DNA of 64,000 bases from Candidatus Heimdallarchaeota archaeon (GCA_020353515.1 CP070695.1:4228931-4292930); one strand, 5' to 3'. Numbered from the stretch's first letter, positions 37,048 through 47,127 are shown. Numbers and translations: made by a program. The notes: generated by a model not told the origin, from the letters alone.

Positions 37048-38178
37048 TTAATACGATTTTCCGCCCCTGATAATCCAGTAAATAATTGCTAGGACCATTA
37101 CTCCAATAAATGATAAAGGTAATATGGGTATTGGCGCTATTGGAGTACCAAAAGCTAATATTTCTAACCCCTGCGTACCAAAAGCCACAAAAATAATAGA
37201 ATCATTAACATATACTTCTGAGGCCAACCCAACAATACCTGTTTCTTCATAAAATTGTCCTATTTCAATGGGAGAAGTGGGATCAGTTATATCATAGACT
37301 TCTAAACCATCAACATTATCTGCGACAAAAGCTCTATTTTCGCTCACGAAAACACTCAGTGCTAAACCACTATCATCATAAAATCCACCAATTTCAATAG
37401 GATTAGTAAGATCAGAAACATCAAGAATCTCTAAACCATCATCATGATCAGCCACGTATAAATAGGAGCCACTAAGATATAACCCTCGGGCCTTACCACC
37501 ATCAAAATGATGACCAATTCGTGTTATATTGGACAAGTTACTAAGGTCGAGGATTTCAACACCATCCTCGCCATCAGCAACAAAAGCATATGAATCATTC
37601 ACTACGATACCACTCGCACGACCCTTTTCATCATAATATTCCCCAACTTTTGTCAGATTCATTGGATCAGTAAGGTTTAAAACCTTCACACCAAATTCTC
37701 CGTCAGCAAGATACCCATAGGAACCGTCAATAAATATATCTAAAGTGTTACTCTTTTCAATTTCCTGTACGAAAGGAAATGTTTGTATTTCTTTTTCAAT
37801 ATAATGACTAATGTTGGATGGGGATCTTTGATTAGTTAAATTGATAGTTACCATTCCATCAAAGCCATTCGCTAAAAAAGCATAAGAACCATTGACATAC
37901 ACATCTTTAGGTTCTCCTGTATGAGGATTGAATTTACTAATAAGTGTACAGTTTTCTTTATTTGTCATGTTCACAATTTCTATACCTTGTTCCCCATCAA
38001 CAATATAGCCAATATCTCCACTTATATAGATTCCAAGAGCTCTTCCTCCGTCATCAAATTTTCCTATTCGCAGAATATTAAAATTCTTCTTATCTGCAGT
38101 GACAAAATGGATTTGAACCATTCCTAGAAGTAGAATCCCAATAATCAATGAAAAGTTAATTAATTTTCGTTTTTTCAC
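37048..38178 (-). CDS. Secreted LVIVD-repeat beta-propeller protein, membrane anchored
   Basis: A signal peptide (LINFSLIIGILLLGMVQIHF) is followed by about seven repeats of 40-50 residues with the pattern GxA-x-x-(V/I)-x-V-x-(G/N)-S-Y-x-F-V-A-D-x-x-D-G-(L/V)-E-I-L-D(L/V)-(T/S), the LVIVD family of seven-bladed propellers. A C-terminal membrane helix (PIPILPLSFIGVMVLAIIYW) and basic end anchor it. Its position between a glycoside phosphorylase and the ABC importer suggests it may help bind polysaccharide, but that is inference. Confidence 0.8.
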   Translation of the reverse strand: MKKRKLINFSLIIGILLLGMVQIHFVTADKKNFNILRIGKFDDGGRALGIYISGDIGYIVDGEQGIEIVNMTNKENCTLISKFNPHTGEPKDVYVNGSYAFLANGFDGMVTINLTNQRSPSNISHYIEKEIQTFPFVQEIEKSNTLDIFIDGSYGYLADGEFGVKVLNLTDPMNLTKVGEYYDEKGRASGIVVNDSYAFVADGEDGVEILDLSNLSNITRIGHHFDGGKARGLYLSGSYLYVADHDDGLEILDVSDLTNPIEIGGFYDDSGLALSVFVSENRAFVADNVDGLEVYDITDPTSPIEIGQFYEETGIVGLASEVYVNDSIIFVAFGTQGLEILAFGTPIAPIPILPLSFIGVMVLAIIYWIIRGGKSY

Positions 38179-38215
38179 ATTTAAAACGCTCTATTTTATC
38201 TTCTTGCAGTATTGA

Positions 38216-39013
38216 TTACAATTCCCATCTAGAATAAAGATCTGGAACACTTTCTAGTAAATCACGGGTATAAGAATGTTGGGGATTACCAAAAACTGAT
38301 TCAGTTAATCCTTTTTCAACAATTTCACCATCTTTCATTACACAAACCTTGCTAGAAATATATTGTGCTTGAGCAATGTCATGAGTAATAAACAACACTG
38401 AAAAATTCTCTCTCTTCCGAAGTTCTTCAATTAGGTTTAGAATCCCAGCTCGGGAGGAAGCGTCAATCATACTTGTTGGTTCATCAGCAATTAACAGGAG
38501 AGGTTTGATAATTAGGACTCTTGCCAGCAAAAATCTTTGAAGCTGTCCTCCGCTCAGTTGATGGGGATATCGTCCTAACACTTCATTAGCATTCAATCCA
38601 ATCTTTGATAGAGTTTCTATAATAATCTCTTTCTTTTCAGGGTCCGAGTAATGCCCTTCACGAAGGTTGAAAGCATTATAGAGAACACGATCAATTTTAT
38701 AAACTAAATTGAAGGAAGCATATGGATCTTGAAACACAACCTGAACCTTTTTGTAGAAGTCAGTCCTTTTTTGGATTGAGAAGATATCTTCACCTTGGAG
38801 AAGTACTCGACCACTTGTCGGATATAGCAACTTTAATATTATATTTGCGGTTGTTGATTTTCCTGATCCACTCTCTCCAACTAATGAAACAACTTCTCCC
38901 TCATTGATGGCAAACGATGCTTCTTTTACAGCAGTGACGGTTATCACATTTATTAATCCTGATACGAAGATCTTTGTCAAATTCTCAACTTGTAATAGAG
39001 GTTGATTTGTCAT
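38216..39013 (-). CDS. dppF: Dpp/Opp-type ABC importer ATPase (second subunit)
   Basis: An ATP-binding subunit of the oligopeptide/oligosaccharide importer class with Walker A GESGSGKST (about 45-53), Q-loop VFQDP, signature LSGGQLQRF and Walker B LLLIADEPTS, and switch His in FITHD. The 265-residue length is slightly short for DppF because the C-terminal OppF-type tail is reduced. GGTGGG precedes its ATG. It closes the minus-strand operon SBP-B-C-D-F. Confidence 0.88.
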   Translation of the reverse strand: MTNQPLLQVENLTKIFVSGLINVITVTAVKEASFAINEGEVVSLVGESGSGKSTTANIILKLLYPTSGRVLLQGEDIFSIQKRTDFYKKVQVVFQDPYASFNLVYKIDRVLYNAFNLREGHYSDPEKKEIIIETLSKIGLNANEVLGRYPHQLSGGQLQRFLLARVLIIKPLLLIADEPTSMIDASSRAGILNLIEELRKRENFSVLFITHDIAQAQYISSKVCVMKDGEIVEKGLTESVFGNPQHSYTRDLLESVPDLYSRWEL

Positions 39014-39025
39014 AAAAGCCCACCA

Positions 39026-40009
39026 TTATTTCTTATAAAGCCAGCATTTTACATTATGGTCTTTCTTATGTGGAGGTATGATCATTGGAGGTTCGTACTG
39101 TTTACAGTGTGTCATTGCTTCGGGACATCTCGGATGGAAACGACAACCAGAAGGAGGATTTCTTAAATCAGGTTGATTTCCAGGAATACTCTTAAGTTCC
39201 TTGGGTTTAGTACCATCAGGATTGAACGAAACAATAGATGACACAAGTCCTTCTGTATAAGGATGAAGTGGATCATTGATTATGTCATCCATTTTTCCAG
39301 TTTCAACTACAATTCCGCAATACATTATCAAGCATCGATCACATATTTGTCGTAATGACGCTATATCATGAGAAACGAATAAAATACTCTGAATAATTCC
39401 CTTCTGTTTCAAATCAAAAAGCATTTTAATCATTTGCTTTTGTGAAGTAACATCTAATGCTGAAGTGGGCTCATCAACTATCAATAAACTAGGATTCCAG
39501 AGAGTACTAATAGCTATAACTGCTCGTTGTTTCATTCCTCCCGATAATTCGTGAGGATAACGCTTTAGAGAATCTTCATCCAATCCTACACGAGTAAAAT
39601 GCTTTTTTGCAAGTTTGTATATTTCTTTTTTCGATTCTTTTTTTCCTGTACGCTCCCGTACAACATCCATTATGAAATCAATAATCCTTTTTACAGGATT
39701 CAAAGATTCCATTGATGCTTGGGGAACATATGACATGATCTTACATTTAACCTCTGTTCTTAGTAGTTCTTCATCCATCTGATAAATTTGATACTCATGT
39801 ACCTGAACTTTCCCTGACTCATAAAGTAGAAGTGGTCTTGGGGCACCGGAGATTAACTCTGCTAGTGTACTTTTCCCACATCCAGATTCACCCGCTAAGC
39901 CTAAAATTTCTCCCTCAACCATACTAAAGGTTACGCCATCAACCCCATAAACCTGGTAGGCACCTGTGTAATATCCTCTAAGATCCTCAACAATCAACAG
40001 TTCAGACAT
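39026..40009 (-). CDS. dppD: Dpp/Opp-type ABC importer ATPase (first subunit)
   Basis: Partner ATPase to the preceding entry, 327 residues. Walker A is GESGCGKST (39-47), signature LSGGMKQRA, Walker B SLLIVDEPTS, and the C-terminal Cys-containing oligo-HPY motif is GCRFHPRCPEAMTHC, which is diagnostic of DppD and OppD. It begins five bases after the DppC stop. Confidence 0.9.
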   Translation of the reverse strand: MSELLIVEDLRGYYTGAYQVYGVDGVTFSMVEGEILGLAGESGCGKSTLAELISGAPRPLLLYESGKVQVHEYQIYQMDEELLRTEVKCKIMSYVPQASMESLNPVKRIIDFIMDVVRERTGKKESKKEIYKLAKKHFTRVGLDEDSLKRYPHELSGGMKQRAVIAISTLWNPSLLIVDEPTSALDVTSQKQMIKMLFDLKQKGIIQSILFVSHDIASLRQICDRCLIMYCGIVVETGKMDDIINDPLHPYTEGLVSSIVSFNPDGTKPKELKSIPGNQPDLRNPPSGCRFHPRCPEAMTHCKQYEPPMIIPPHKKDHNVKCWLYKK

Positions 40010-40013
40010 AGTT

Positions 40014-41051
40014 TTAATGCCTCTTCAATCGTGGGTTGAAAATTTCATCAAGATTACTATGTAGTATATAGAGTATCACAAGGAATGCTGTTAGCACTAT
40101 CCCAGGGGGGAAGTATGCCCAGTACATCTCTGATCGAATGGATTCATTCTGAATTACCCAGTATAACATACTTCCTAACGTAATATACGGAGGAGAAGGA
40201 GGTCCTAATCCAAGCATACTTATACCTGCTTCTGCAACAATAGCACCACCTGTAACTATTGCAAATAGTAAACCAAGATAAGCAAACATGTTTGGGAGGA
40301 CTTCCACCGCTGCTATTCTCATATCTGACATTCCTGAGACTCGAGCCAAATCCACGAAGTCTCTTTCTCTCAGAGTCATAACTTGGGCCCTAATTGCCCG
40401 CGCAACCCAAGGCCAAGTCGTGACTGCAAGAATGACAGCAATTAAACCCAAATCTCGATCTTGAGGCCTGATAGATGCTGCTAAAATTAATAAAACTGGA
40501 TAAATAGGAAAAACAATCACAATATTGGTAATTAACATAAGGAATTCGTCGAGGATACCCCCTTTATAAGCTGCTAAGCTTCCTATAATAACAGCTACCG
40601 TTACAACAATAATACTTGTAGTAACGCCAATTAAAAGCGAGTTCTGAGTAGCATGCGCGAGCTGAGCAAAGAGATCTCTTCCATAGTCATCAGTTCCCAA
40701 AAGTAAATATTCTGAAGGAGGTCTAAATATCAATCTTGTCCCCCATTGGTCAAATTGACCTATAAAGGGATCTCCTACAATTCCAGGGAAATTAAATAGT
40801 TCAAATTTCATTTTTATGATTGGAATTTCAACAAAAGGAAAAATGAATTGAATCAATTCATTGATCAAATAGCATATCATTGGTATAAATCCCAAGAAAT
40901 CAAACAAAAAAACATCAGTTTCATAATATAAGAGACCTATTCTAAATCCAGGGAATATAAAACCGAAAATTAGGATTGAAAAAAAGACGATTATTGCTAT
41001 TGTAAAACCCTGATGCCTTCGAAGATAACCAAACACAAACTCATCCTCCAT
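40014..41051 (-). CDS. dppC: Dpp/Opp-type ABC importer permease (DppC-like)
   Basis: A permease of 345 residues with the conserved LLLGTDDYGRDLFAQL entry loop and the EAA coupling segment (DLARVSGMSDMRIA...EVLPNM). Between the first helix (about 15-35) and the GTDDYGRD loop lies an unusually long extracytoplasmic region of about 80 residues. Such regions in DppC-type proteins often touch the binding protein. Its start overlaps the dppB stop by 11 bases. Confidence 0.88.
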   Translation of the reverse strand: MEDEFVFGYLRRHQGFTIAIIVFFSILIFGFIFPGFRIGLLYYETDVFLFDFLGFIPMICYLINELIQFIFPFVEIPIIKMKFELFNFPGIVGDPFIGQFDQWGTRLIFRPPSEYLLLGTDDYGRDLFAQLAHATQNSLLIGVTTSIIVVTVAVIIGSLAAYKGGILDEFLMLITNIVIVFPIYPVLLILAASIRPQDRDLGLIAVILAVTTWPWVARAIRAQVMTLRERDFVDLARVSGMSDMRIAAVEVLPNMFAYLGLLFAIVTGGAIVAEAGISMLGLGPPSPPYITLGSMLYWVIQNESIRSEMYWAYFPPGIVLTAFLVILYILHSNLDEIFNPRLKRH

Positions 41052-42132
41052 GACCAGTTTTTATTCGAGGATCTAAGAACCCATAAGTAATGTCGACAAG
41101 AAAATTGCCAACTATAACGACAACAAGGGTCACTAAAAACGTACCCACAATTAATGGATAATCTTGCACATTCACAGCATTACCAGCTAAGGCTCCAATA
41201 CCTGGCCATAGAAAAATATTCTCAACAATAATTGTCATACCTATTAATTCATTTAATCTTAAATTCAGACCTGTAAATTGAGGCAAGAAAGCGTTTCTTT
41301 GTGCATACTGTCTCATTGTTCGTGTTCGGAATCCCATTTGTTTTGCATAGAGTAAATATTCGGATTCTTTTTCGTAAAGAGTCATTGCCCGCATACCAGT
41401 TGCCCAACCTCCAGTCATGACAATGATCAATGTAAAAAAAGGTGGAGCATAATGACGTAACGTATCAATGAAAAATTCTAGAGAAAGGTCCCGACTCATA
41501 TCAGGACTGATTCCCCCAGGATGTGAGAGAAAGATATTATCTCCTATGACAAAATAGACAAAGACCATGATCCCTAACCAGTAAAATGGCGCATTAGCTG
41601 CAATTACGCTAAACAAATATGTTAGATCATTTAATCTCCCCTTTAAGAACGCAGCTCTGCCCCCAATCCAATTACCTAAAAAGAAGCTAATGAACAAAAC
41701 TGGAATTGCAAGAACCATGGAATAAATCAGGCGTGGAAGGATTATCTCAACAACAGGTGTTGGATAATAAGTATAAGATGAGCCCAAATCAAACTGAAGC
41801 ATATGTATCCAAAACTCGATAAATTGTTCATGTAAGGGCTTATCAAGGCCAAAATAGGCCACCATACGTGCTTTAATTTCAGTATATAAGGCCATTCGCT
41901 CTGGATCAGCACCTGCAGGGGGGGGACGAAGTAATCTTGTTGCTGGGTCACCAGGCATAAATCGAGGAATAGCAAAGACAAAGGTTAAGGCGATGAAAAT
42001 CACAATTAAATAAAACATTGCTTTCTTGAAAACAAATCTTGAATAAGAGTGGGTTATAATCCCTTTTAGTCTATCAAGGATATCTATATCCTCTTTTTGT
42101 CCTTCTGTCTTTTTAAGAGATTTTGTTACCAT
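41041..42132 (-). CDS. dppB: Dpp/Opp-type ABC importer permease (DppB-like)
   Basis: A permease of 363 residues with FAIPRFMPGDPATRLL at the first helix, the GLDKPLHEQF loop, and the C-terminal WPGIGALAGNAV and DPRIKTG typical of DppB. An extra polar N-terminal stretch of about 30 residues precedes the first helix. The lone permease at 61006-61989 is a clear paralogue. Confidence 0.9.
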   Translation of the reverse strand: MVTKSLKKTEGQKEDIDILDRLKGIITHSYSRFVFKKAMFYLIVIFIALTFVFAIPRFMPGDPATRLLRPPPAGADPERMALYTEIKARMVAYFGLDKPLHEQFIEFWIHMLQFDLGSSYTYYPTPVVEIILPRLIYSMVLAIPVLFISFFLGNWIGGRAAFLKGRLNDLTYLFSVIAANAPFYWLGIMVFVYFVIGDNIFLSHPGGISPDMSRDLSLEFFIDTLRHYAPPFFTLIIVMTGGWATGMRAMTLYEKESEYLLYAKQMGFRTRTMRQYAQRNAFLPQFTGLNLRLNELIGMTIIVENIFLWPGIGALAGNAVNVQDYPLIVGTFLVTLVVVIVGNFLVDITYGFLDPRIKTGHGG

Positions 42133-42350
42133 TATCTACAGCTCTTTATAATCATGATCAAAAGTTCAATTATTATAATATAATTTTTTTCTTAAATTCA
42201 ATAAGCTTTTACAGTATATTAAGATAACTCCTGTTCTTAGAAATATAAATCAATAATAATTCAATATTCTAGGATTCTATCAGTAAATAAGATATTTTTT
42301 TTTATGAAAATAAGTCACACAAACCATAATGTTAAATCGTAAATTAGGAT

Positions 42351-42380
42351 TAAAAAAGAAAAAGGGGGGAGGGGGGAAGA
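42351..42380 (-). terminator. Pyrimidine-tract terminator after the binding-protein gene
   Basis: On the minus strand, after the stop at 42399, the sequence is TTCTTCCCCCCTCCCCCC followed by TTTTTCTTTTTTA. It lies between the binding-protein gene and the permease genes, so it could reduce read-through and help make the binding protein more abundant than the permeases. Confidence 0.45.
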
Positions 42381-42398
42381 ATGTTGTTGTTATTCAGC

Positions 42399-44525
42399 TT
42401 ACTTCTTTTTTCGTCTGAAATACACTGTTGTTCCTACTAGTATGATTAATACTGTTAGGAATTCAAATCCAGGTCCAGGTTCTTCTGTCTTTGTCTTTGT
42501 CTTTGTCTTTGTTGGTTCTGTTGGTTCCTTTGTTGCGGACGTTGGAGTAGTCTCTGGAACATCTTCAGCAGCAGGGATCAAATTAAGTATGTACAACAAT
42601 TGAGCCCCAATTTGTGAAGTCATCCAGGGAGCAACCACGTGTATCCAGTTGTCATCCTTGTTAGGCCATTTACGCCAGTATTTAGTGTTATATGCCATCC
42701 AATATCCATTTGGAGAGATAGGAATCGCAGGTATTACATCAGCAATTATTTCCTGCATCGCACTAGCAAGAGCCTTTTCTCCAGTGACATTTGTAGGATC
42801 AATGGTTTCCCATTCTTCATGAAGGGCTACATATTCTGGATTGTACCAAGCAGAATAATTAGTCCATTGACCTGCAGCACCAATAAACTTGCCTAATTCA
42901 CTCCAGGGACGACCATTCGGTCCAAAGCCCATCACAAAGTTCATTAGGTCAAAGTCCATAGCATTGAACTTGTTGACATATGTTCCGTACTCAATGAAGG
43001 CAGGATTACAGGAGATACCAATCTGATTTGCAAAGTAGTCGGCCAAGAGAGTTGTTTGCAACATCGAATCAGACCAACCATAGACTACCATTATTTCCCA
43101 GTCACCGAGTTTAACGTTCGTTGAACCATTGACATAACCTTCAATACCCCAGCCATCGTCATCAGTTACCTCGTCCACGATAGTAACATTTTCGTGGCCT
43201 GGCATTCCAGCAGAATCAGTTGGTACATCATTAGTGTACCATGCCCCATCTAATTTAAAGCAATTTTCGTCTAAAATCTCTTCTGATTTAGTGATGTTAA
43301 AATCGATACCATATTCTGCTTGAATCTCGGCATCGTACACATGTCTTTGTGTTGGTGATCGGTCATCAATGTACCCTTGTCGTGCTCGCTGGAGGTAACC
43401 ACTTGCTGCGACTTCTGACATATCTTCATAGTTAATAGCGTAAGCTAATGCTTCACGTAACCATTCTTGGTTAAATGGGAATCGTAGGTGATTAGGTACC
43501 AATTCAACCATACCACTTATAGGAAGGAAGTATGGTTCTTCGTTTTGGGTATAGGTCATAATATTTGGATTATCTTCTATAAGTTCCCAAATACGTGGAT
43601 AGTACCCGCCGTACCAATCGATTTCATCATTTGCGAAGGCTTGGTTCACTTGGAAGTTATTTGGATAATGAAGTTGTCCAATATACTTTGCTTTTGGTTG
43701 ATTCCAAATGTCATTTCCCCACCAGTCATCGTCTCGCATGTATACGTGCCTATCAAGGGTTTCAGAGACTTCATATGGTCGGTAGGGTCCTGAACTGACT
43801 TTCCATTTATCTGGGAAAGCTGAACCATTGGGGAAGAAGCTAGTATCAACCCAATTATTCTTGAAAGCCCAGTCAGCAGCTATAGAAACGGTATCCCAGC
43901 CTGTATCAGTGAAATCAACGCTATCATCCAAAGCTTCATTGTCGAGCCAATCGTAGATTTCCATCCAGACATGTTTTGGGCCAACAACTCTATCGCAGTT
44001 ACCAAGGAGGTGATCGAACAGCACCTTACTGTAAGCGTATGCTGGTTTTACGTGTATTTTGAGTGTGGTATCATCGACCTCCTCATATGAAGCAACTCGC
44101 TCAGCGATACTTCCTTGAGCGCCAGCAAGCAGGAAACTCCATGTGAAGATCACATCATCAACTGTGATTGGATTTCCATCTGACCATTCTGCTTCAGAAC
44201 GAAGAGTGATTGTCATTGTCGTGCTATTTGTCCATTCAAAGGTTTCTCCGATAAATCCTATCATGTCACCTGTTTCATAGTTGATATCAAACAGGGGTAA
44301 ATACATGAAGAATTCGCCCCAAGCTTTACCATCCCACCAATAGGGGTTCCAGTTGGTAGGGCCAGCCCAATAACCTGAGGACCAGACGATCTCATCACGA
44401 GGGATGGCAGCAATTCTATCTACTGAAGCCTTAGGGGGAGGAACACTGACTACACTGAGCGGTTGAATCATTAGACCTAGGAGTGTTAAAATTGCTATTG
44501 CAAGATAAATTTTCTTAGTTTTCAT
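42399..44525 (-). CDS. Extracellular solute-binding protein of the Dpp/Opp importer, C-terminally anchored
   Basis: A family-5 substrate-binding protein of 708 residues: signal peptide (KIYLAIAILTLLGLM), then the two-lobed binding domain with WSDGNPITVDDVIFTW and AYAINYEDMSEVAASGY. It ends with a Thr/Pro/Lys-rich linker encoded by a short tandem DNA repeat and the anchor GPGFEFLTVLIILVG plus YFRRKKK, matching the PGF-type anchors of the GH17 enzymes. Family-5 proteins bind peptides, nickel or oligosaccharides. Archaeal and Thermotoga relatives import cellobiose and beta-gluco-oligosaccharides, and the flanking glycosidases make that the better guess here. Confidence 0.88.
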   Translation of the reverse strand: MKTKKIYLAIAILTLLGLMIQPLSVVSVPPPKASVDRIAAIPRDEIVWSSGYWAGPTNWNPYWWDGKAWGEFFMYLPLFDINYETGDMIGFIGETFEWTNSTTMTITLRSEAEWSDGNPITVDDVIFTWSFLLAGAQGSIAERVASYEEVDDTTLKIHVKPAYAYSKVLFDHLLGNCDRVVGPKHVWMEIYDWLDNEALDDSVDFTDTGWDTVSIAADWAFKNNWVDTSFFPNGSAFPDKWKVSSGPYRPYEVSETLDRHVYMRDDDWWGNDIWNQPKAKYIGQLHYPNNFQVNQAFANDEIDWYGGYYPRIWELIEDNPNIMTYTQNEEPYFLPISGMVELVPNHLRFPFNQEWLREALAYAINYEDMSEVAASGYLQRARQGYIDDRSPTQRHVYDAEIQAEYGIDFNITKSEEILDENCFKLDGAWYTNDVPTDSAGMPGHENVTIVDEVTDDDGWGIEGYVNGSTNVKLGDWEIMVVYGWSDSMLQTTLLADYFANQIGISCNPAFIEYGTYVNKFNAMDFDLMNFVMGFGPNGRPWSELGKFIGAAGQWTNYSAWYNPEYVALHEEWETIDPTNVTGEKALASAMQEIIADVIPAIPISPNGYWMAYNTKYWRKWPNKDDNWIHVVAPWMTSQIGAQLLYILNLIPAAEDVPETTPTSATKEPTEPTKTKTKTKTEEPGPGFEFLTVLIILVGTTVYFRRKKK
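42488..42511. repeat. Hexanucleotide tandem repeat in the binding-protein linker
   Basis: GTCTTT is repeated four times and is followed by two copies of a GTTGGTTC-type unit. On the minus strand it encodes the Lys-Thr repeats in the linker of the binding protein, a site where length could vary by slippage. Confidence 0.7.
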
Positions 44526-44776
44526 GTTTCATCCATCATTTATTATATTTTTAGAGGAAATGTTTCTCATAAAAATACAAGGAACTATGGCGAGATTATA
44601 GTAATTAAAAGGATATCGTCAGTTGCACCCATGTTCGACATACAGTTGGAATTCCAAATCAGTGCTTTTTAAATGAAAGTAGTTGGATTGCGCTATTTTA
44701 TTCAAAGGACGTCTTATACTGATATCAAAGGATGATTTTGATTCTAACAGTATTGGTATTGACGAAAGAAAATCTC

Positions 44777-46948
44777 CTAATGAACAAAAATACTCTTTTT
44801 TAAAAGATCATTATCTCTTGAAGACCCACCAACTAAGATCTCAAATTCACCTGGTTCAACACATTCTACACCCTCAGAATTAATCAGTGACAATGATGAT
44901 ATAGGTAAAACCAAATTAACACATTTTTCTTCTCCAGGGTGAAGATTAACACTACTAAATCCTTTTAATTCTTTGATTGGAGTAGTAACAGAGCTATATT
45001 TGTCATTTACGTATAGTTGGACAATTTCAGTTCCTTCATGATTCCCTGTGTTTTTGATATCTATAGAAACAGTCAATACCTCATGTTTTTGCAATTCAGT
45101 AGTAGAACACCTTAGATTACTATATTGAAAAGAAGTATAAGACAAACCATAACCAAAAGGAAAGAGAGGTTCAGCATCCATGTCAACATATTTTCCTCCA
45201 TGCCAACCAGGCATTTGATTGTAATAGACTGGTAATTGCCCTATATGTCTAGGAAATGATATTGTTAATTTCCCAGAAGGATTAAAATCCCCAAAGAGTA
45301 CAGCAGCAACAGCATTTCCTCCCTCATTACCAGGATTCCAGGCTTCAAGGATAGCATCTGCATTCTCCGCTATCCATGGAATTGTCAAAGGTTTTCCATT
45401 GATAAGGACAACGATCAAAGGAGTCTCTGTTCTCTTAATGGAATCCAGGAGTTTATGTTGTGCACCTGTTAGATCAAGGGAAGCACGATCTTTTCGTTCT
45501 CCATTTAAGCTATAGCTATCACCTACGACGACTATCGCCACATTAGCTTCCATTGCTGCTTGAACAGCTTTCTGAATATCCTGATCTTCAGGATTTAACA
45601 CATCACATCCTTTAACATATAATATAGAACTCGGATCTTTCACTCGCTTTTTAATCCCATCCAGAATAGTCACTGTGTTATCTTTATGCCCATCTACAAT
45701 ATCACTATCTTGTGGGGGCCAATTCAGAACTTTTCCAAATGACCAGTCACCAAGTTGGGCTATCGAATTATCCGCATTAGGACCTAAAACTGCAATCTTA
45801 CCAATATTTTCTTTCAGAGGCAGGAGATCATTATCATTCTTCAGAAGTACTAGAGATTGAAGTGCTGCTTCCAAGGCTTTCTTTTTATGCTTTAAGCATC
45901 CAATAACTTTAGAATCAGAAGTAAGTAATCCTTTTTGCTCAAAAAGGCCTAGACGGAATTTTACATTCAAAATTCGGGAACAGGCATCATCGATCACTTT
46001 TTCATCAATATGCCCCTCTTTAATCATTTTGATGATGATATTATAAAATTCAGGAGTAGACATCATCATGTCATTTCCAGCAAGAAGAGCAATTTCAGCT
46101 GCATCCGCTAAGGTCGGAGCAATATATTGCATTTCATGCAACCAATTTATATTTGCCCAGTCTGTTAGGACAAAACCTTTAAATCCCCATTCTTTTTTTA
46201 ATAAATCTTTTAATAACCATGAATTTGCAGAACAAGGTGTTCCATCTATTGAGTGATAACCTGCCATGATGGAGTCACATCCTGTATCTACTACTGCCTT
46301 AAATGGTGGTAAAAAGATGCTTCTTAATTTTCTTCTTGAAACTTCGGCTTCTGCAGAGTCCCTCCCTCCAATCGTTTCACCATAGGCCACAAAATGTTTT
46401 GGACAAGCGAGAATGCTTTCTGGGTCAGATAAACTCTTCCCCTGATACCCCCTAACCATCGCTGAAGCTAAATTTCCAATGAGAAAAGGATCCTCACCAA
46501 AAGTTTCACTAATACGACCCCAACGTGGGTCTCTTCCAATACAAAGAATAGGAGCAAAAGTCCAATGAAAACCCGTGTGGATAACCTCTCTTGCAGTGAT
46601 TCGAGCAACTTCTTCTAAAAGCTCGGGATTCCAACTACACGACATTGCTAATTGTGATGGGAAAACTGTTGCTCCATCATGGAAACAATGCCCGTGTACG
46701 GCGTCAACTCCAAAAATAAGCGGAATCCCAAGACGTGTTTCTAACGCCATTTTTTGAAGGACTTGAGTATCTTTCCACTTCACATTAAGATATGAACCTA
46801 TATTTCTCTCTTTTATCCAGATTTTTGGGTCATGACTTAGATCAAGCTGACACATCTGCCCTACTTTCTCTTCAATTGTCATTCTTGACAATAAATCTAT
46901 TGTTCTTTCAGATGCTGAAAGTGATGGATCTCTATATACTTCAGACAT
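44777..46948 (-). CDS. GH3 beta-glucosidase (cytosolic)
   Basis: A 723-residue retaining glycosidase: the N-terminal barrel carries the nucleophile Asp263 in GFVLTDWANIN, and the typical KHFVAYGE and GRDPRWGRISETFGEDP stretches; the C-terminal alpha/beta domain has AVLGPNADN and GNEGGNAVA; and an FnIII-like domain (about 625-705) closes the protein. There is no signal peptide, so it probably acts on imported beta-glucosides. It is transcribed divergently from the second GH94 gene. Confidence 0.9.
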   Translation of the reverse strand: MSEVYRDPSLSASERTIDLLSRMTIEEKVGQMCQLDLSHDPKIWIKERNIGSYLNVKWKDTQVLQKMALETRLGIPLIFGVDAVHGHCFHDGATVFPSQLAMSCSWNPELLEEVARITAREVIHTGFHWTFAPILCIGRDPRWGRISETFGEDPFLIGNLASAMVRGYQGKSLSDPESILACPKHFVAYGETIGGRDSAEAEVSRRKLRSIFLPPFKAVVDTGCDSIMAGYHSIDGTPCSANSWLLKDLLKKEWGFKGFVLTDWANINWLHEMQYIAPTLADAAEIALLAGNDMMMSTPEFYNIIIKMIKEGHIDEKVIDDACSRILNVKFRLGLFEQKGLLTSDSKVIGCLKHKKKALEAALQSLVLLKNDNDLLPLKENIGKIAVLGPNADNSIAQLGDWSFGKVLNWPPQDSDIVDGHKDNTVTILDGIKKRVKDPSSILYVKGCDVLNPEDQDIQKAVQAAMEANVAIVVVGDSYSLNGERKDRASLDLTGAQHKLLDSIKRTETPLIVVLINGKPLTIPWIAENADAILEAWNPGNEGGNAVAAVLFGDFNPSGKLTISFPRHIGQLPVYYNQMPGWHGGKYVDMDAEPLFPFGYGLSYTSFQYSNLRCSTTELQKHEVLTVSIDIKNTGNHEGTEIVQLYVNDKYSSVTTPIKELKGFSSVNLHPGEEKCVNLVLPISSLSLINSEGVECVEPGEFEILVGGSSRDNDLLKKSIFVH

Positions 46949-47127
46949 GGGAAAATCACTTTGTCCTATTTTTTTCTGACATTTAATAGAAAAATAAACT
47001 AATTAACTAAATTTATATTTTTTTCTTTAGGTCTATATTTTCTCATAAAAGGTAAGAAATCTAATTTGAATTAACCAAAAGACCAGTTTAAAGGGAAAAC
47101 TGATTGATACATCTAAGAGGAAGATAA

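Noticed and set aside
42651..43849. Several plus- and minus-strand frames inside the binding-protein gene
   Set aside because: They are alternative-frame shadows of the 708-residue binding protein.
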